A stretch of 64,000 bases of DNA from Margaritifera margaritifera (GCA_029931535.1 JAQPZY010001688.1:248001-312000); one strand, 5' to 3'. Positions 1 to 11,404 are shown, counted from the first letter of the stretch. Translations and numbers: made by a program. Notes: generated by a model not told the origin, from the letters alone.

Positions 1-1379
1 TTCCAGTTGTCTTTTTTGTACATTAAAAACTTATGCCAATAATTAAAGTTATCAAAAAAAGATATGTCAAATAGTACATGTACACTGATTTGTAAATGTG
101 AAAAAAGGAAGGCTTTGAATTCATATTTGGAAAATAGAATGCATAGATAGAAGAGCAAAGACAGACAGATACATGTAGCTAAGCTGACTCATCTCTTTTA
201 CTACATGAACACATCAACAATAATGAAAGCTTGATTTGGAAATGAGAGCAGTTTTGTAATGATTTCTGAATGATTTTTGAGAACACATTTGTATCCATGT
301 AATTATTTGCCAAACAGTAAGTATGAATCAATCTCCTGTAATTACTACATAAATAATGGATGATAAATACCACTTGTAGGTGGTAGATCTTTCTTACATC
401 ATTGAGACTGTTGGAGAAATTCATGTAACTAATCATTAGAGACAAGTGTCTTTTATTTCCAAAAAACACCTGTAACATAATCTTGCAACCATATTTATGC
501 AGGGTCCAGACCTATGACACTTGAGTCCCAACTGTAGTCAAACCAAGAATGTAATACAGTATGATGCAAATGAGACTGAGTCCACCATTGGGGGTGGGGT
601 AAAAATAGTGGGGTCCAAAGGTCAACACTTGGGTTCTTGACCTTGGGCTTAAGGAATTTTCAGCCCCTGATGTCATTAACAATTATTATCTAGTCAGCTT
701 GAAATCTGCGACATGTATCAAAGCAATCTTTGACAAGCAGATTTTTGAGAGTCGGCAAGCTCTGCACATTTCATTGGACCAAAAAGTCAGTCAGTCAATT
801 TCATTGGCCAGCATAATTATTAGGGAACAGCCTACTCACGCTCTGCCTGTGGCTAGGTTAGGACTTGAAAGTCGGCACATTCTGCATACTTACAAATGTT
901 ATGATTAAAATTTAACTGATAAAACCATACATAAGCAATACTTGTCGGCTATTGAAAGCAATGAGTTTTAAACCATTTTTTTTCCTTAAATAGTTGCAGG
1001 AATAACATTAAAAATTCAAACTGCAGGTATTTCATTAATGGTTAAATAGTCCTTCAGTGTTATTTTCAACACCTATGTATTTATGATGATCCATTCTTAG
1101 AACATCTAGTGAAATGTTGGTCCACAAAAAACTTTCCTAGTTGGGAAATATCACTATTATTACCTATTTTTCAGAGAGTCAAATTTATTTGACTAGCATT
1201 GGAAAGAGACGAGGATGTTCTTATTGGATATATGCATTTAAATTGTAAGTTAGAACAGACAGCATTGACCCCAATCTTCCAGTGAGTTTGAAGTCGATGA
1301 AGTTCATAGTTAGATGTATGTTATGTATGGATGAATGCGGTACACAGTAATTATTGTTTTATAATTGTTATATTTCCAG
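1..1379. other. Upstream intron or flank of MRPL10, no gene seen
   Basis: AT-rich sequence before the first recognisable MRPL10 exon. It ends in a pyrimidine-rich tract and an AG acceptor (1378-1379). I searched both strands for the preceding MRPL10 exons and did not find them; they probably lie beyond the left edge. Short open frames here have no recognisable motif. Confidence 0.5.
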
Positions 1380-1516
1380 ACGGGCTTGTCAGGATAATCA
1401 ATATGTTAACATGTTGCCCTGGTTTGTTGGCCATAACTTGTATGTAACTGGCAAGGAACCAAATATAGAAGCTGCCACAAAAGTTCTTCGCAAGACACCT
1501 CAGTTACTTTTACTGG
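1380..1516 (+). CDS. MRPL10: Mitochondrial ribosomal protein L10 (uL10m), penultimate coding exon
   Basis: This internal exon encodes about 46 residues of the large mitoribosomal subunit protein L10, which in the family forms the base of the L7/L12 stalk in the mitochondrial matrix. The frame contains LPWFVGHNLYVTGKEP and a following helix ending QLLLLG, which matches the metazoan MRPL10 core. An AG acceptor precedes it (1378-1379) and a strong GTAAGT donor follows (1517-1522). The first base completes a codon begun in the previous exon. The last base, G, joins the GT at 9382 to make a Gly codon, giving LLLLGGLMEDRL across the junction. Earlier exons are not in the window. The identification is from family resemblance and the exact splice-phase match. 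Confidence 0.85.
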
Positions 1517-2168
1517 GTAAGTCAGAGTTACTTTATAGTGGGCCATTTTTCCAGTTCCAAAATTTTGCACTTCCAATCTTATTCCATTTGTTTGGTCTTT
1601 TATTTTCATGCCTGTGAAATATTATTTACAGTGTTTAAATGTATAATATTTAAAGCTTTTGGAATTTTCATCGATGACTTTTTTTTCTTCAGAAAATTAG
1701 ATGATCTCAATTAAACACTCTGCTAAATTAAGCTGTATTACAGTAGATTCATTTTTTCATCTGCTGATGTAATGATGAGAAAATGTGGAAAATAATTTTA
1801 ATTTATTTGTCTGTATATTTAGAAGAAACTGCCTGTAGTTTAGCTGTACAACAGTGCAAGGCATATTGGTTCAAGTATGTATTCCTTCCAAATTGTCTAC
1901 CCCCAAAAATGCTTCATCAAAATATGAATAATAATTACTGACCTTATGAATAAGGTGAACTCATTCATTTTGACCAGGTAAAAGAAATTCCAATATTGCT
2001 AGACGACACTCACATCAACAGAAAAACAATTACACCGTGCCAGTTTGTATAGGATTCTATATAGTTTTCTGTAAAATATTTTGGGTATTACTTTTATTTT
2101 GTTTATATTTGAACAGACCCCCCCCCCAAAAAAAAACCAAGGGAGAGGTTTTTTAATTAATAGTGTGA

Positions 2169-2262
2169 AACAATTATACCCACAATGCTTTGGAAACAAT
2201 TACCCACAATGCTTTGGAAACAATTATACCCACAATGCTTTGGAAACAATTACCCACAAACC
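2169..2262. repeat. Short tandem repeat with TACCCACAATGC core
   Basis: About two copies of a 50-bp unit made of alternating 26-bp and 24-bp subunits. Each subunit carries a CCCACAATGCTTTGGAAAC phrase. It follows a C9/A9 homopolymer run near 2119-2137. Confidence 0.7.
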
Positions 2263-3139
2263 TTGTAGACAGTGGTGCCAATTGTAAATTGGTTTGCTGT
2301 TGATGATAAATTTGCCAGCTTACTGTGAACAATATTGTAATGTCTTTACCTAGGTAATATAAATGAGATCACGTGTTGATAAAATCGGTAATTATTATTT
2401 TTATTTTGGTTAATTTTCTTTTCCAGAATATGTAAAGGCTGTACCTATTTGAACAGAATGCCTCATGCTATGGTTATTTTCGAAGGTGGATTTGTTTTTT
2501 GAAACCTTTGAAGTGCTGTGGACTGAAAAATTTTCAAGGTTGCATGTATAGCCTTAATCTGTAACTTAGTGTTCCATCAGTAAGATTGTCTGCTTTATAT
2601 TCTCCCTCCCCAGATTTTCTGTGGAGGGGCATATACTGTTATTGCATATCCTTCTGTCCTGTCTGGAATTGAACTTCTGCTCAATACCATTTGAAGGACT
2701 GGATGGATTGAAACCAAATTTGGTGTGGGACTTCCCATCATTAAGACCTTAAATCAAGACTCATTTTCATCTTCTTCTGTTGAAATTTGACTCAGTTTTG
2801 GTCCCTGTTTGACTTCAAACTGTGTCCTTGTATCATGAAAATTGTTTCCACTCAATATTTTTGTAAAGAATTCTCTGGATTGAAACAAAAATATTTTATG
2901 AGATTTAACATCATGAAGATTTAAACGAATTTATACTTTTTACCTTTTTCTGGCAGAATTTGACTCAGTTATGGCCCTTAACATTTTGCATTTGCATTTT
3001 GAACGATGGTTTCTTCCATTATATAATATAATCTGTTAGGAGTCCTTACACTATCTTTCAAATCCAACATTCCTGCCTCCCCACCTCCCACAGAGATGTG
3101 GGGCTTGTAAAAAGTTTAAGCTGTCAGAAGGTAATCACC

Positions 3140-3775
3140 CTTCCTGCACTACCAGTACAGAATGTTAGACCACACTTGTGAATATCAGAGAACTTGGAAG
3201 GACCTCACTGAGGCACTCCCAGTGCCTTGCCTTAGTATCCCAAATGGGATAAAAAAAAGTAGGAATTACCCTTTTAAGGAACTCCCAACAGGGAAATCCT
3301 CATCCAAACCTTACTTTTTGGCAAGGGTCTAGTTTTCCCAGAGCAAGAGACAACAGGGCACAGGGAAAGAAGAACCGATTTCAAGCCAGTTTCCCTTCCA
3401 ACCAACCTCCTTCTTGCAGAAAATGACACCATGCTCATGCTGCCCTTTTCTGACATACCAGTGCAAGGAAGACTTTAACATTTCACCACAGACTCTCTCT
3501 CTCCTCCAGATAATGGTGGTAGAAAGCTTTTGCAACACAATGCACCCGGATTTTACTCACATCACATACAGACAACCAAGCTCAGGATAGAGACACTCAG
3601 AGGGACACTTTACAGTCAGCACAGACCTCATTGGTCTTCCTGGAAATGTCTGAATCTCACTCACAGGAAAATCATGTACCAGTTAAAGACTCTCCCTTTT
3701 GGTCTGGATCTAAGTCCCTGGATATTCACCAAAGTCATGGATCCAGCCCTGTTGTCATGAAAGTATCTTAGCACA
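3140..3775 (+). pseudogene. DIRS-type reverse transcriptase fragment (first copy)
   Basis: The + strand translation around 3550-3760 contains KLRIETLRGTL followed by YQLKTLPFGLDLSPWIFTKVM. This is the RT block of DIRS/YR retroelements (canonical form LPFGL..AP..FTK). Bases 3400-3460 also resemble 5935-6000 in the longer DIRS copy downstream, so this is a second, partial copy of a related element. The segment between the METPR-like and LPFGL-like motifs is shortened, and the frame is lost after 3760. It is cut short just before the solo LTR. Confidence 0.6.
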
Positions 3776-3807
3776 GAAATTTAATGACTTAAAATTCCAG
3801 AATTAAG

Positions 3808-4446
3808 TGTTATGTATAATGTTTACATATTTAACTTTTGTCCTCGGTTATAGGATGTAAACAAGTTCTTTACTAGAATTCGAGGTCAGGGTTGTTTTTG
3901 TTTACAATTATACTGGTTTTTCTACTAGAAGTACTGATATTTGTCAGATAAGCCATATGATTTTCTAGAAAATTCTGTCGGGTGACCTGTGTTTATATAT
4001 AGGAAATTTGGTAGGCAGTGTTTCATTCCTATGCTAACTATCAGTCTTGAAGGAATTTGGTTTAAGAATCAGATGATTATAGTTGTGTTGTGAAAATCAG
4101 AACAAATTCAGATAGATGAATTATTTATTTAAAATATTTATTGGAAATACTAAAGTGCTCATTGACTTGAGGACTTTTTGGGATTAATACATGACTTTAG
4201 GATTTTTGTGAAACCATTCAAAGACATTCTGAATTACATCATCGTGGTACATCAGGACATTCAATACTCCTGGTAAATCAGTACATTCAAGACTACTGGC
4301 ATATCAGTACCTTTAATTCACGTTATTGTAAGTGTCTTTTGAATTTTCACTTTAATTGTCTAGAAATAAATTGCTTGTTGATTTTATTTATATTGTTGGT
4401 TTCACTTTCTTTCTATTACATAGTTTTAGGCCATAGAGTCGTAACA
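3808..4446 (+). mobile_element. Solo LTR related to the Ty3/gypsy element at 27385-33928
   Basis: The element starts TGTTATGTATAATGTTTA and ends CCATAGAGTCGTAACA, the same termini as the 753-bp LTRs at 27385 and 33176. TAAG sits directly before it (3804-3807) and directly after it (4447-4450), a 4-bp target duplication. Shared internal blocks include the TTTATATATA box (about 3991-4000), the 'acatcaggacattc' region, 'agtaataaattgcttgttgat'-like sequence and 'ttggtttcactttctttct'. At 639 bp it is shorter than and clearly diverged from the 753-bp LTRs, so it is an older insertion or a sister subfamily. No internal region is attached, so it arose by LTR-LTR recombination. Confidence 0.9.
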
Positions 4447-4789
4447 TAAGAATCATACAGAGTTGCTCATTTGTGTTGAAACTTGGCATAATGTAAAGAA
4501 ATGCAAACAATTAGAAAATCCCAAATTTGTTGTGATTCTAACCATTTGCAAATTGAAGTTATAGAAGATGAAAATTTGTGAAATTTGAGCACAAGTTCAA
4601 ATTTTGCACTCAGACAGTTTTGGGGCCTGATCGCGTCACACTCCAGGACCACCTCCATGTCCCTCACATGAAATTATCTAAACAACACCCTCCTGGGACT
4701 GGATAAGGGGATCTGTTTTCCCAGTATATCAGCTGTGACTTCATGACTTAGATAGTTCCTGACAATCAGAATTGCTAGTCTTAGCTCTG
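4447..4789. other. No gene seen
   Basis: Sequence between the solo LTR and the start of DIRS-like sequence. I see no coding signal; a 66-residue open frame on - (4467-4667) has no recognisable motif. Confidence 0.4.
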
Positions 4790-4859
4790 ATTCAGATTTA
4801 TTGTATTCCTGGCCCCAGTATTGAAAAGTGAACTTCTTTTATCCAGTGCCAGAGTCCTG

Positions 4860-5860
4860 AAAGTATTACAGACTGACACTGGACAGCATCAGCACCAGCC
4901 CTGACTCCATCATGACCCAGCACTGTCTACAGTGATGCTCCAGTCCCAGATACTTGGTGCTACTTCTGAACCATCAATGATTTACTCAGTGAATGTCTGG
5001 AGATAACTGTCACAACCTTGGCTCGATCCCCAGTATAGTTCACTGTCCATCTTGGCCAGCTTTGTCAAACACATTGCAGCTGGTGTCTGTATCACCCATT
5101 CTTCAGTCTTTGGGGACTTATGCTCACAAATGCCATCTTCCATGCTCAATCGGATGATGTCCAGAGAAGACTCAGCCTTCCACACATCGATCAAAGAAGT
5201 TTTCTGGTTTCTGCTGCCTGAGTTTTGCCCATCTTCTCCTACTCCATCTTTGGCAACTTACAAAGTTCCCACATCCAGCTGAAATTCAAACAGCTGACTC
5301 AGTTTGGTTGAGTCGCTGATTTATTACATTGCGAAGTGAGGCAGCTTCAAGACCCAAGTGTCAACATACCTTTCTTTTTGCAGCATCGACAGACCTTTCT
5401 TTTTGCAGCTACAACTCCCATAAAATGTTTACGTTTTTTTTTACATATATTTCAGCAATGTGAACACAGCCTAGACTCTTCTGTCAATAATCCCACTGGT
5501 CATGCTTGGATGTCAGTCTTGTGGATGGCACATGTTCAGAACAGAGCAGTACAACACATGCTTGCCAATTTATTGCAACATCAGTGAATTTACAGATTGC
5601 AGAAAAAGATGCCTTTCTATCTACATTCACATACCTTAAGGAACACCATAATGCCACACTTAGATCACAGCTACTTTTGTCCAACCTTCTCTTCCATGGT
5701 CATGTTTTGAGGAAGTCCGAACACAGGCTGCCAAAGAGGCAAACCTTGCATAGGCCCAACATCATAGAGCAGTTTTGTTTCAGAGAAGAGACCAGAGAAA
5801 CAGGAAAAGGCCACTCCAAGCATGACAAAATTTAGAAACAATCCTACAAGCCAATTCCTC
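4860..5860 (+). pseudogene. DIRS Gag-like ORF1 remnant
   Basis: This is the position of ORF1, immediately 5' of the RT. The best-preserved piece is about 5550-5830. There HMLANLLQHQ precedes an acidic/hydrophobic helix and, in another frame, a basic Arg/Lys/Gln-rich tail, as at the C-terminus of DIRS Gag proteins. Stops and frame changes occur about every 30-100 codons. The upstream half is assigned only by position. Confidence is moderate because Gag is poorly conserved. Confidence 0.4.
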
Positions 5861-5899
5861 AGGTGAGAACAGAGTTTCCAAGAGCTTCTGATGACAAAA

Positions 5900-6770
5900 C
5901 ACATTTCGATAAGGATTGCTTATTTCCCTGTTTTTCTCCCCATCAGCCTCTCACAGAAAATGACGGCATGCTCATGCTGTCCTTTTCAGACATCCTAAGA
6001 TGGGGGCTGGAAGACTCAAACATATTGCAACAGAATGGGAAAGACTTTGACCCATGGTTTATGCAAATTATCTCAGAGGACCTCCAGATCTTTTTCAGTG
6101 CCCCTGCTCCATTGTAAGGGACTTCCTTTGTTACAGACATCCCAAGACACATTCAGAGCCAGCATTCTGCAGTAAGAGATTGACAATCTCCTCACAAGTA
6201 AAGCAGTTAATATTGTTCAAAATGTTAACTCACCAGGGTTTACTCCAGACTGTTCCTATATCCAAATGCCTCTGGCAGATTTCAGCTGGTCACAGATCTA
6301 AGCTCTGTCAACCTGTTCATTTGGGCACAATGGTTCAAAATGGAGACACCAAGACTGGTTCGCAACACCATTCAGGAGGGAGATTTCACAATTAGTTAAG
6401 ATTTTCAGGATGTGTACCTCCATATTCCAGTCCACAAGTCTTCAAGGAAATTTCCAAGGTTCACATTCAGGGATATGGTATACCAATACAGGGCACTCCC
6501 TTTTGTTCTGAACATCACTCTCAGGGTCTTCATGAGCATTGTTAATAGAGTCAGTTGCGCTTTAGAACCACCACCATGTCCTTGACTTCCATCTACCTGG
6601 ATGACATTTTGCAAAAGTACCAGGTGAGTTATATTTTAGATCAAAACATGAAATCCCTTGTTTCACTTCTGCACTGCCTTGGATTCATTGTCAGCAAAGA
6701 CAAATCTGATATCATTCATCCCAGCATCGTAGCATTTTACCCACTTAAGCATGGAGTTCAAAATGTATAT
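5900..6770 (+). pseudogene. DIRS reverse transcriptase remnant
   Basis: The N-terminal part reads DPWFMQIISEDLQIFF (about 6049-6096), a typical DIRS RT lead-in. Next come DLSSVN (from 6295), KMETPRLVRNTIQEGDF, DVYLHIPVH, YQYRALPF (from 6478) and the catalytic box YLDD (6594-6605). After that come LGFIVSKDKSDIIHPS and a 'PLKHGVQ' region. In this family the RT copies the element's RNA into DNA. A TAA interrupts the frame just before DVYLHIPVH, a TGA lies shortly before YLDD, and YLDD is in a different frame from DLSSVN. LPFGL has become LPFVL. The order and spacing leave little doubt about identity. Confidence 0.8.
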
Positions 6771-7199
6771 AAATAGGGTAATATGCCTAAAAAAATCATC
6801 TCAACAGTGTGTTCAGTTTTCAAAGAATCGCATCTCAGTTAGGGAACTTCTTCATCTATTGGGTCTCCTCAATGCAGCAGCCGATCATCTTGGACCACAT
6901 GTTTATAAGATAATTGCAGATGATTCTCTTATCCCAGTGGTGTTAAGATGTGAACACTGGACCCAGAGATCCCAGTTTTGGGATACGATGAGGTCCCATC
7001 TCAGCAAATGGGAGAATCACCTGGCTTACAGTGGATATTCTCTTGCAGGTTTTACCTAAAGGAATAACAATCTGCAAGGATGCCAGCACAGCAGGCTGAG
7101 GTGCCCACCTCTTGCCCTCATTTTGCAAAGTCAGCAGGGAGTGGCCCCTTTAGGAGCATTCATTACACGAGTCTCCTAGAGATGAAGACCATAGTGAAT

Positions 7200-7530
7200 G
7201 CCTTTTAATTGTAGGATGAGACTGTCTGGAAAGGGCATTCTCATCCTATCTGACAGCTCTACTGTGGTAAATTACGTTAGAAGCCCTCTGCCTCCTGGTT
7301 TGAGATTTTCTCAGGTGGTGTCATCATCGACAAATCCACATCCAAGTCTGTCACATCCTGGGCAGACTCAGTGTTATATTGAATTTACTGTCCTGATGGA
7401 ATCAATTCATTCAGACCAAATGGTCCATTCACTTCCTCATTATTTAGACAAATCTGTGCTGGTTGGGTTCAACCACATGTGGATCTATTTGCAGCAAGGT
7501 GGAACCCAAAGCTACTGACCTTTGTCTCTC
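7200..7530 (+). pseudogene. DIRS RNase H remnant
   Basis: Frame + encodes LSGKGILILSDSSTVVNYV (about 7228-7284). This matches the DIRS RNase H segment that carries a catalytic Asp, canonically SDN.T.V.Y. At 7470-7530 PHVDLFAARWNPKLLTFVS gives the conserved P.VDLFA.R.N.KL linker found between RNase H and recombinase in this class. Frames differ between the two motifs, so at least one indel separates them. Confidence 0.75.
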
Positions 7531-7794
7531 AGTCTTGCAGAAAGTGAGAGCATCAGAGTGTCATCTGGTCCTGATTTCTCCCTTTAGTGGGAAAATTATG
7601 GATAAATGAGCTATTAAACTTAGCAGCAGAGATTCACAGGAAACTCCTGGTCTTTCCTCACTTCAGCAACCATGAATGCAGGTGTTCCATCTGAACCCGG
7701 AATTGCTGAACATGCATGCCTGCCTCATATTAAGCAAGTCCTCAAGGGGAAAACAGTTCTCATAAAAATGATGGACAGAATTGTTTGGGCAAGA

Positions 7795-8670
7795 AGACCT
7801 GCCACTTTGAAAGCATACAAAGAGATGTGGAAAGTTTTCTTCCAGTGATGCATGGAACACATCACTCCTTTGAAAGTCACAGTACCACAAATAGGTAACT
7901 TCCTCCTTTGGCTCTTCGAAGAGGAGTTAGCCCCCGTCACTCAACACAGTGCATCATCATGGAAGGGAGGATATAGTCCAAAACAATGACCACTTCAATT
8001 TGGCCCTGTGCCTGAAATGGAGTCTACATTGGGTTCTGACATGGGTGAATAAAGCACCTGTTGAACCCATGTCTGGAATCTCCTTGACTCACCTCTCCTA
8101 GAAAGCATGCTTCCTTTTTCTAGCTACAGCAGGCAGAATCAATGAAATATATGCCTTGTCTGTTGATCCAAATCATCTGCAGTTCAGCCACACTGGTTCA
8201 GTTTCACTCATGATGACTCCAACTTTCGTTCTTATGAATGAGCCCCTGCTCATGGGGAATCAGTCATTTGTTGTGAAACCTTTCCTCTATTGACCTTTTG
8301 TCTCAAGGGCATCTACAGGACCCTGTAATCTCTTTGAAATGGTACTGCAAGCATACTGAGCTGGTTAAGTGAGATCTCGTTTATTTTTACCAGTAAAAGA
8401 AGGAAAGGATGATATCTTGGCTCAAGCTCTTTCATCCTGGGTATGATGGGTTGTCCACTCTGCGTATAAAGAACTAACCCAAGACCAAATGAGTTACTTG
8501 CACATATCAGCTCACAAGGTTAGAGCAGTAACCACACTCATAGCAACCCTGTTCCCTAAGTGACATTATCTAAGCTATGGGATTGAGGGCAGAGATGACT
8601 TTCTGTAACTTTTACCTCGGGCTCAGTTTGACTTTATGGGACCTGTAGCAGCAGCACAACATACTATCTG
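7795..8670 (+). pseudogene. DIRS tyrosine recombinase remnant
   Basis: The N-terminal SAM-like part is recognisable at 7795-7935: ATLKAYKEMWKVFFQ, a TGA stop, then a segment ending VPQIGNFLLWLFEEEL. The catalytic C-terminal part keeps an AHKVRAV block whose H-x-x-R lies at 8513-8524. The TFCNFYL block follows, with the candidate nucleophile Tyr at 8613-8615, in another frame. This enzyme family cuts and joins DNA through a 3'-phosphotyrosine link. Stops and indels make this copy non-functional. Confidence 0.7.
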
Positions 8671-9381
8671 CCCAGATCATTCAGCAGCTCCTCAATGACT
8701 CTGTCACTCCACTTTCGCAGGATTTGCGGGAGGGAAATTTTTCTAAAAGCTGCATCCAGGCATATCTAAATGCATCCTGTATCTCTCATAAAAGTTTAAG
8801 CTGCTTCATGTACATTAGGGGACCAGAGATTGGGTCTTCTTGGGGAAAAGGATATGTAACTCCCTCCAGTAAACTATGTTTCTTCAATAACACTTATCTA
8901 ATCATAATACAGGTACACCCTCCCAAGTCTAACAGCAGTTACATTAAAACCTGATAGAACATGTACTTCTACTCCAGTAGTAACTGATGTATGGATGCGA
9001 TTTAGTGCCTGTCCCTCAACCCATGGGGAGATCACTCTTGTCTGACAACTAGGTGAGCATGTGAATTTTAGTACTTTCTGAGCTAAAAATAAGCTTGGGA
9101 GGGCTTTATTTGCAAGGTTGTGGTTGTACTCCTTATATATTATGATCAGGTAAGTATTATCAAAAGAAACATATTTTATACCAAAATTTGGTTTGAATCT
9201 AATTCCAGAAAATTAGTTTTCATTTAAATTCCATCTATATTTTGTGTTTATTAAACGTAAAGTTAATATCACTGGACTTTTGTAATTTTTTTTACTTTAG
9301 AAAAAAGATAACATCATAAATGATTGCAGAAAATGCTTTTATGTTCCAAAAAGTGCTTTTGATCATTTTTTTCCTCAACAG

Positions 9382-9614
9382 GTGGCTTGATGGAAGATCG
9401 CTTATTGACTCGAGATGCTGTGATGAATATAGCAAAACTTCCACCAATTGAAAATTTACGTGGAGAATTAGTTAGTATACTAAATTTGGCAGCCCCAAAA
9501 ACTCTCTCATTACTTGGTTCACATCAACAGATACTAGCAATGAACCTTGATCAATATGTCAAACAGTGCCAAGAGAAAGGAGGTGGTGGTATAAAAACAG
9601 AGGACCAGGCATAA
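9382..9614 (+). CDS. MRPL10: Mitochondrial ribosomal protein L10 (uL10m), last coding exon
   Basis: The exon encodes the C-terminal ~77 residues of MRPL10. It begins with GGLMEDRLLTRDAVMNIAKLP across the junction, then NLRGELVSIL and a C-terminal helix with HQQILAMNLDQYVKQ, and a TAA stop (9612-9614). The G-x-x-D...L-S/T-R...KLP...GEL pattern is characteristic of metazoan MRPL10. The acceptor AG is at 9380-9381 and the phase matches the exon at 1380-1516. The two exons together give about 122 residues, roughly the C-terminal half of the usual ~250-residue protein. The frame is intact, so the gene is probably functional despite the transposon-laden intron. Confidence 0.85.
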
Positions 9615-9650
9615 TTCTGATGTAGCTCTGCCACTCGGGAACTGAATTTG

Positions 9651-9656
9651 AATAAA
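9651..9656 (+). promoter_or_regulatory. Poly(A) signal AATAAA for MRPL10
   Basis: A canonical AATAAA lies 37 bp after the stop codon of MRPL10. The short 3' UTR is inferred; the cleavage site is not visible. Confidence 0.6.
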
Positions 9657-9659
9657 AAT

Positions 9660-10042
9660 GTATATACATGAATTTCCAGATGCTTTCATTTTACTGCAGA
9701 AAATAAGCTTATGATATTCTTCTGTTCATCATAGGACTTGTGGAAGTCATTTATAATGAAACCTGATGGACCAAAGAATGAATAGTTCAACTTTCAGGGG
9801 TGAGTAAATTCCATAGCCTGATGTCTGGGACGAGTGAAGTGGTCAAGCTAGTGAAACTTTCTTAGGAATATGTCCATTTCAAGTGATTTTTTTAAGTGTC
9901 AAAAAAGATAACTACGAAAAGCAGAGCCTGATTAACAGCTAGTATGTAAAATAATATCTCAGATAAACCAGTTGCTTTCACAGCTAAAATTATGTTAATA
10001 AATGTAAGTACTGATACTTTCAAGAGAAAACTATCAGTAGGA
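9660..10042. other. No gene seen
   Basis: Sequence between the MRPL10 poly(A) signal and the 48-bp array; nothing recognised. Confidence 0.4.
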
Positions 10043-10500
10043 CTATTTACAGCGACTAGCACTCAAAAGAACAATTGCCATTCAGACAGCCTATTTACAG
10101 TCACCAGCACTCAAAAGAACACCTGCCATTCAGTCAGCCTATTTACAGTCACAACATTCAAAAGAACACCTGCCATTCAGTCAGCTAATTTACAATCACC
10201 AGCACTCGAAAGAACACCTGCCATTCAGTCCGCCTATTTACAGTCACCAGCACTCAAAAGAACACCTGCCATTCAGTCAGCCTATTTAAAATTACCAGCA
10301 CACAAAAGAACACCTGCCATTCAGTCAGTCTATTTACAGTCATTAGCACTCAAAAGAACACATGCCATTCAGTCAGCCTATTTACAGCTACTAGCACTCA
10401 AAAGAACACCTGCCATTCAGTCAGCCTATTTACAGCCACTTGCACTCAAAAGAACATCTTCCATTCATTTGGCCTATATACAGCAATCAGCATTCTAAAG
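10043..10500 (+). repeat. 48-bp tandem array, about 9-10 copies, open in one frame
   Basis: The unit contains CCTGCCATTCAGTCAGCC, TATTTACAG and CACTCAAAAGAACA. Because 48 is a multiple of three, one frame stays open for 168 codons from 9992 and reads as 16-residue repeats such as ALKRTPAIQSAYLQSP. I see no splice context, start context or domain, so I treat it as a minisatellite and not as a gene. It begins ~430 bp after the MRPL10 stop. Confidence 0.85.
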
Positions 10501-11404
10501 AATACCTGCCAGCATGTACATGTACAGTACAGCTCATAGCCACTATGTCATGTATACTCGGTGATGACAATTTGTTGTGTGTATCACAGCCTCACTTGGC
10601 AACCCTCAGCTGATGGTTGGTTTTGTACCTTATGTAACCAAGTAAAAGTACATACTGATTAAGATAAAGTAGTTTGGATAACTGAAGAAAATACTGAATA
10701 AGTGGAAACCATTAATATATTAAGACCTTAATTGGTTGGGAAATTTATTAGAGAAGATTTTTTGGTCATATATCAACAGACGTATTAATTGTACAACTTA
10801 TACAGGGGTTGTAAATATGGTATCTCCTGTTATAGTAATATGTATTGAATTCATATTTTTTTTAGAACAGTTAGGTGTATACATATTATGCAATCATGAA
10901 TTTTTTGTGAGATTAAAAAAAACCCTTAAAGTGCTGAGTTTAATTTATTATTTATCTTAACAATTAGCTTCTAAATGTTATTACTAGATGTATTAAAGAA
11001 AGGGATAGAATATTTCTGTACATTTATAAAGTTTGTTCTGTAACACTAAAACATTTGAATATTAAATTGAGCACAACTAACAATAGCAACTTGTATATCT
11101 ATGTTACTTAATAGAAGGGACAAGTGAAAAAATCATAAGGACAAGTGATATTTCATAAGTCAAGTGGATCACAAAAAAATTTGACCAGCCCTATTTGTGC
11201 TAAGCCTTCCCCATCCTAACTTGCACAGGAAAGTCTTTCCCAATTGTAAAAAATTTTTTGTTTCACAGACTTGTTGCTTTACATTAGATTAAGTTAACTT
11301 CAGAATTAGCTTCATCAGTTGAATACTGTGAAGTCACTATTTTTCATGGTGTTCCAGTTTCAGTGGATTTCATGGTTGCTTCAAAACTATGAATTGAAAG
11401 ACCC
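10501..11404. other. No gene seen
   Basis: AT-rich spacer between two tandem arrays. A 74-codon open frame at 10736-10960 is hydrophobic but lies in AT-rich sequence and is unremarkable. Confidence 0.4.

Larger units (their letters stand above)
4790..8720 (+). mobile_element. Decayed DIRS-type (tyrosine recombinase) retrotransposon
   Basis: Four domains occur in DIRS order on one strand: a Gag-like region, RT, RNase H, and a tyrosine recombinase. All are broken by stops and frameshifts, so the copy is dead. DIRS elements integrate through a tyrosine recombinase instead of a DDE integrase and lack ordinary LTRs. I could not define the split terminal repeats; short inverted CTCCCAAG/CTTGGGAG matches near 8927 and 9095 may be terminal remnants. 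The element lies in the sense direction inside the MRPL10 intron. Confidence 0.75.
1517..9381 (+). other. Last intron of MRPL10, 7.9 kb, filled with retroelement relics
   Basis: The intron runs from GTAAGT (1517) to a TTCCTCAACAG acceptor (9371-9381). It contains a short tandem repeat, a DIRS RT fragment, a solo LTR and a longer decayed DIRS element, all in the sense orientation of the gene. The remaining parts (1523-2160, 2270-3130, 8730-9370) show no gene. The stretch 2600-3060 is a decayed dispersed repeat with phrases such as 'gaatttgactcagtt' that recur near 57.9-58.3 kb. Confidence 0.75.
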
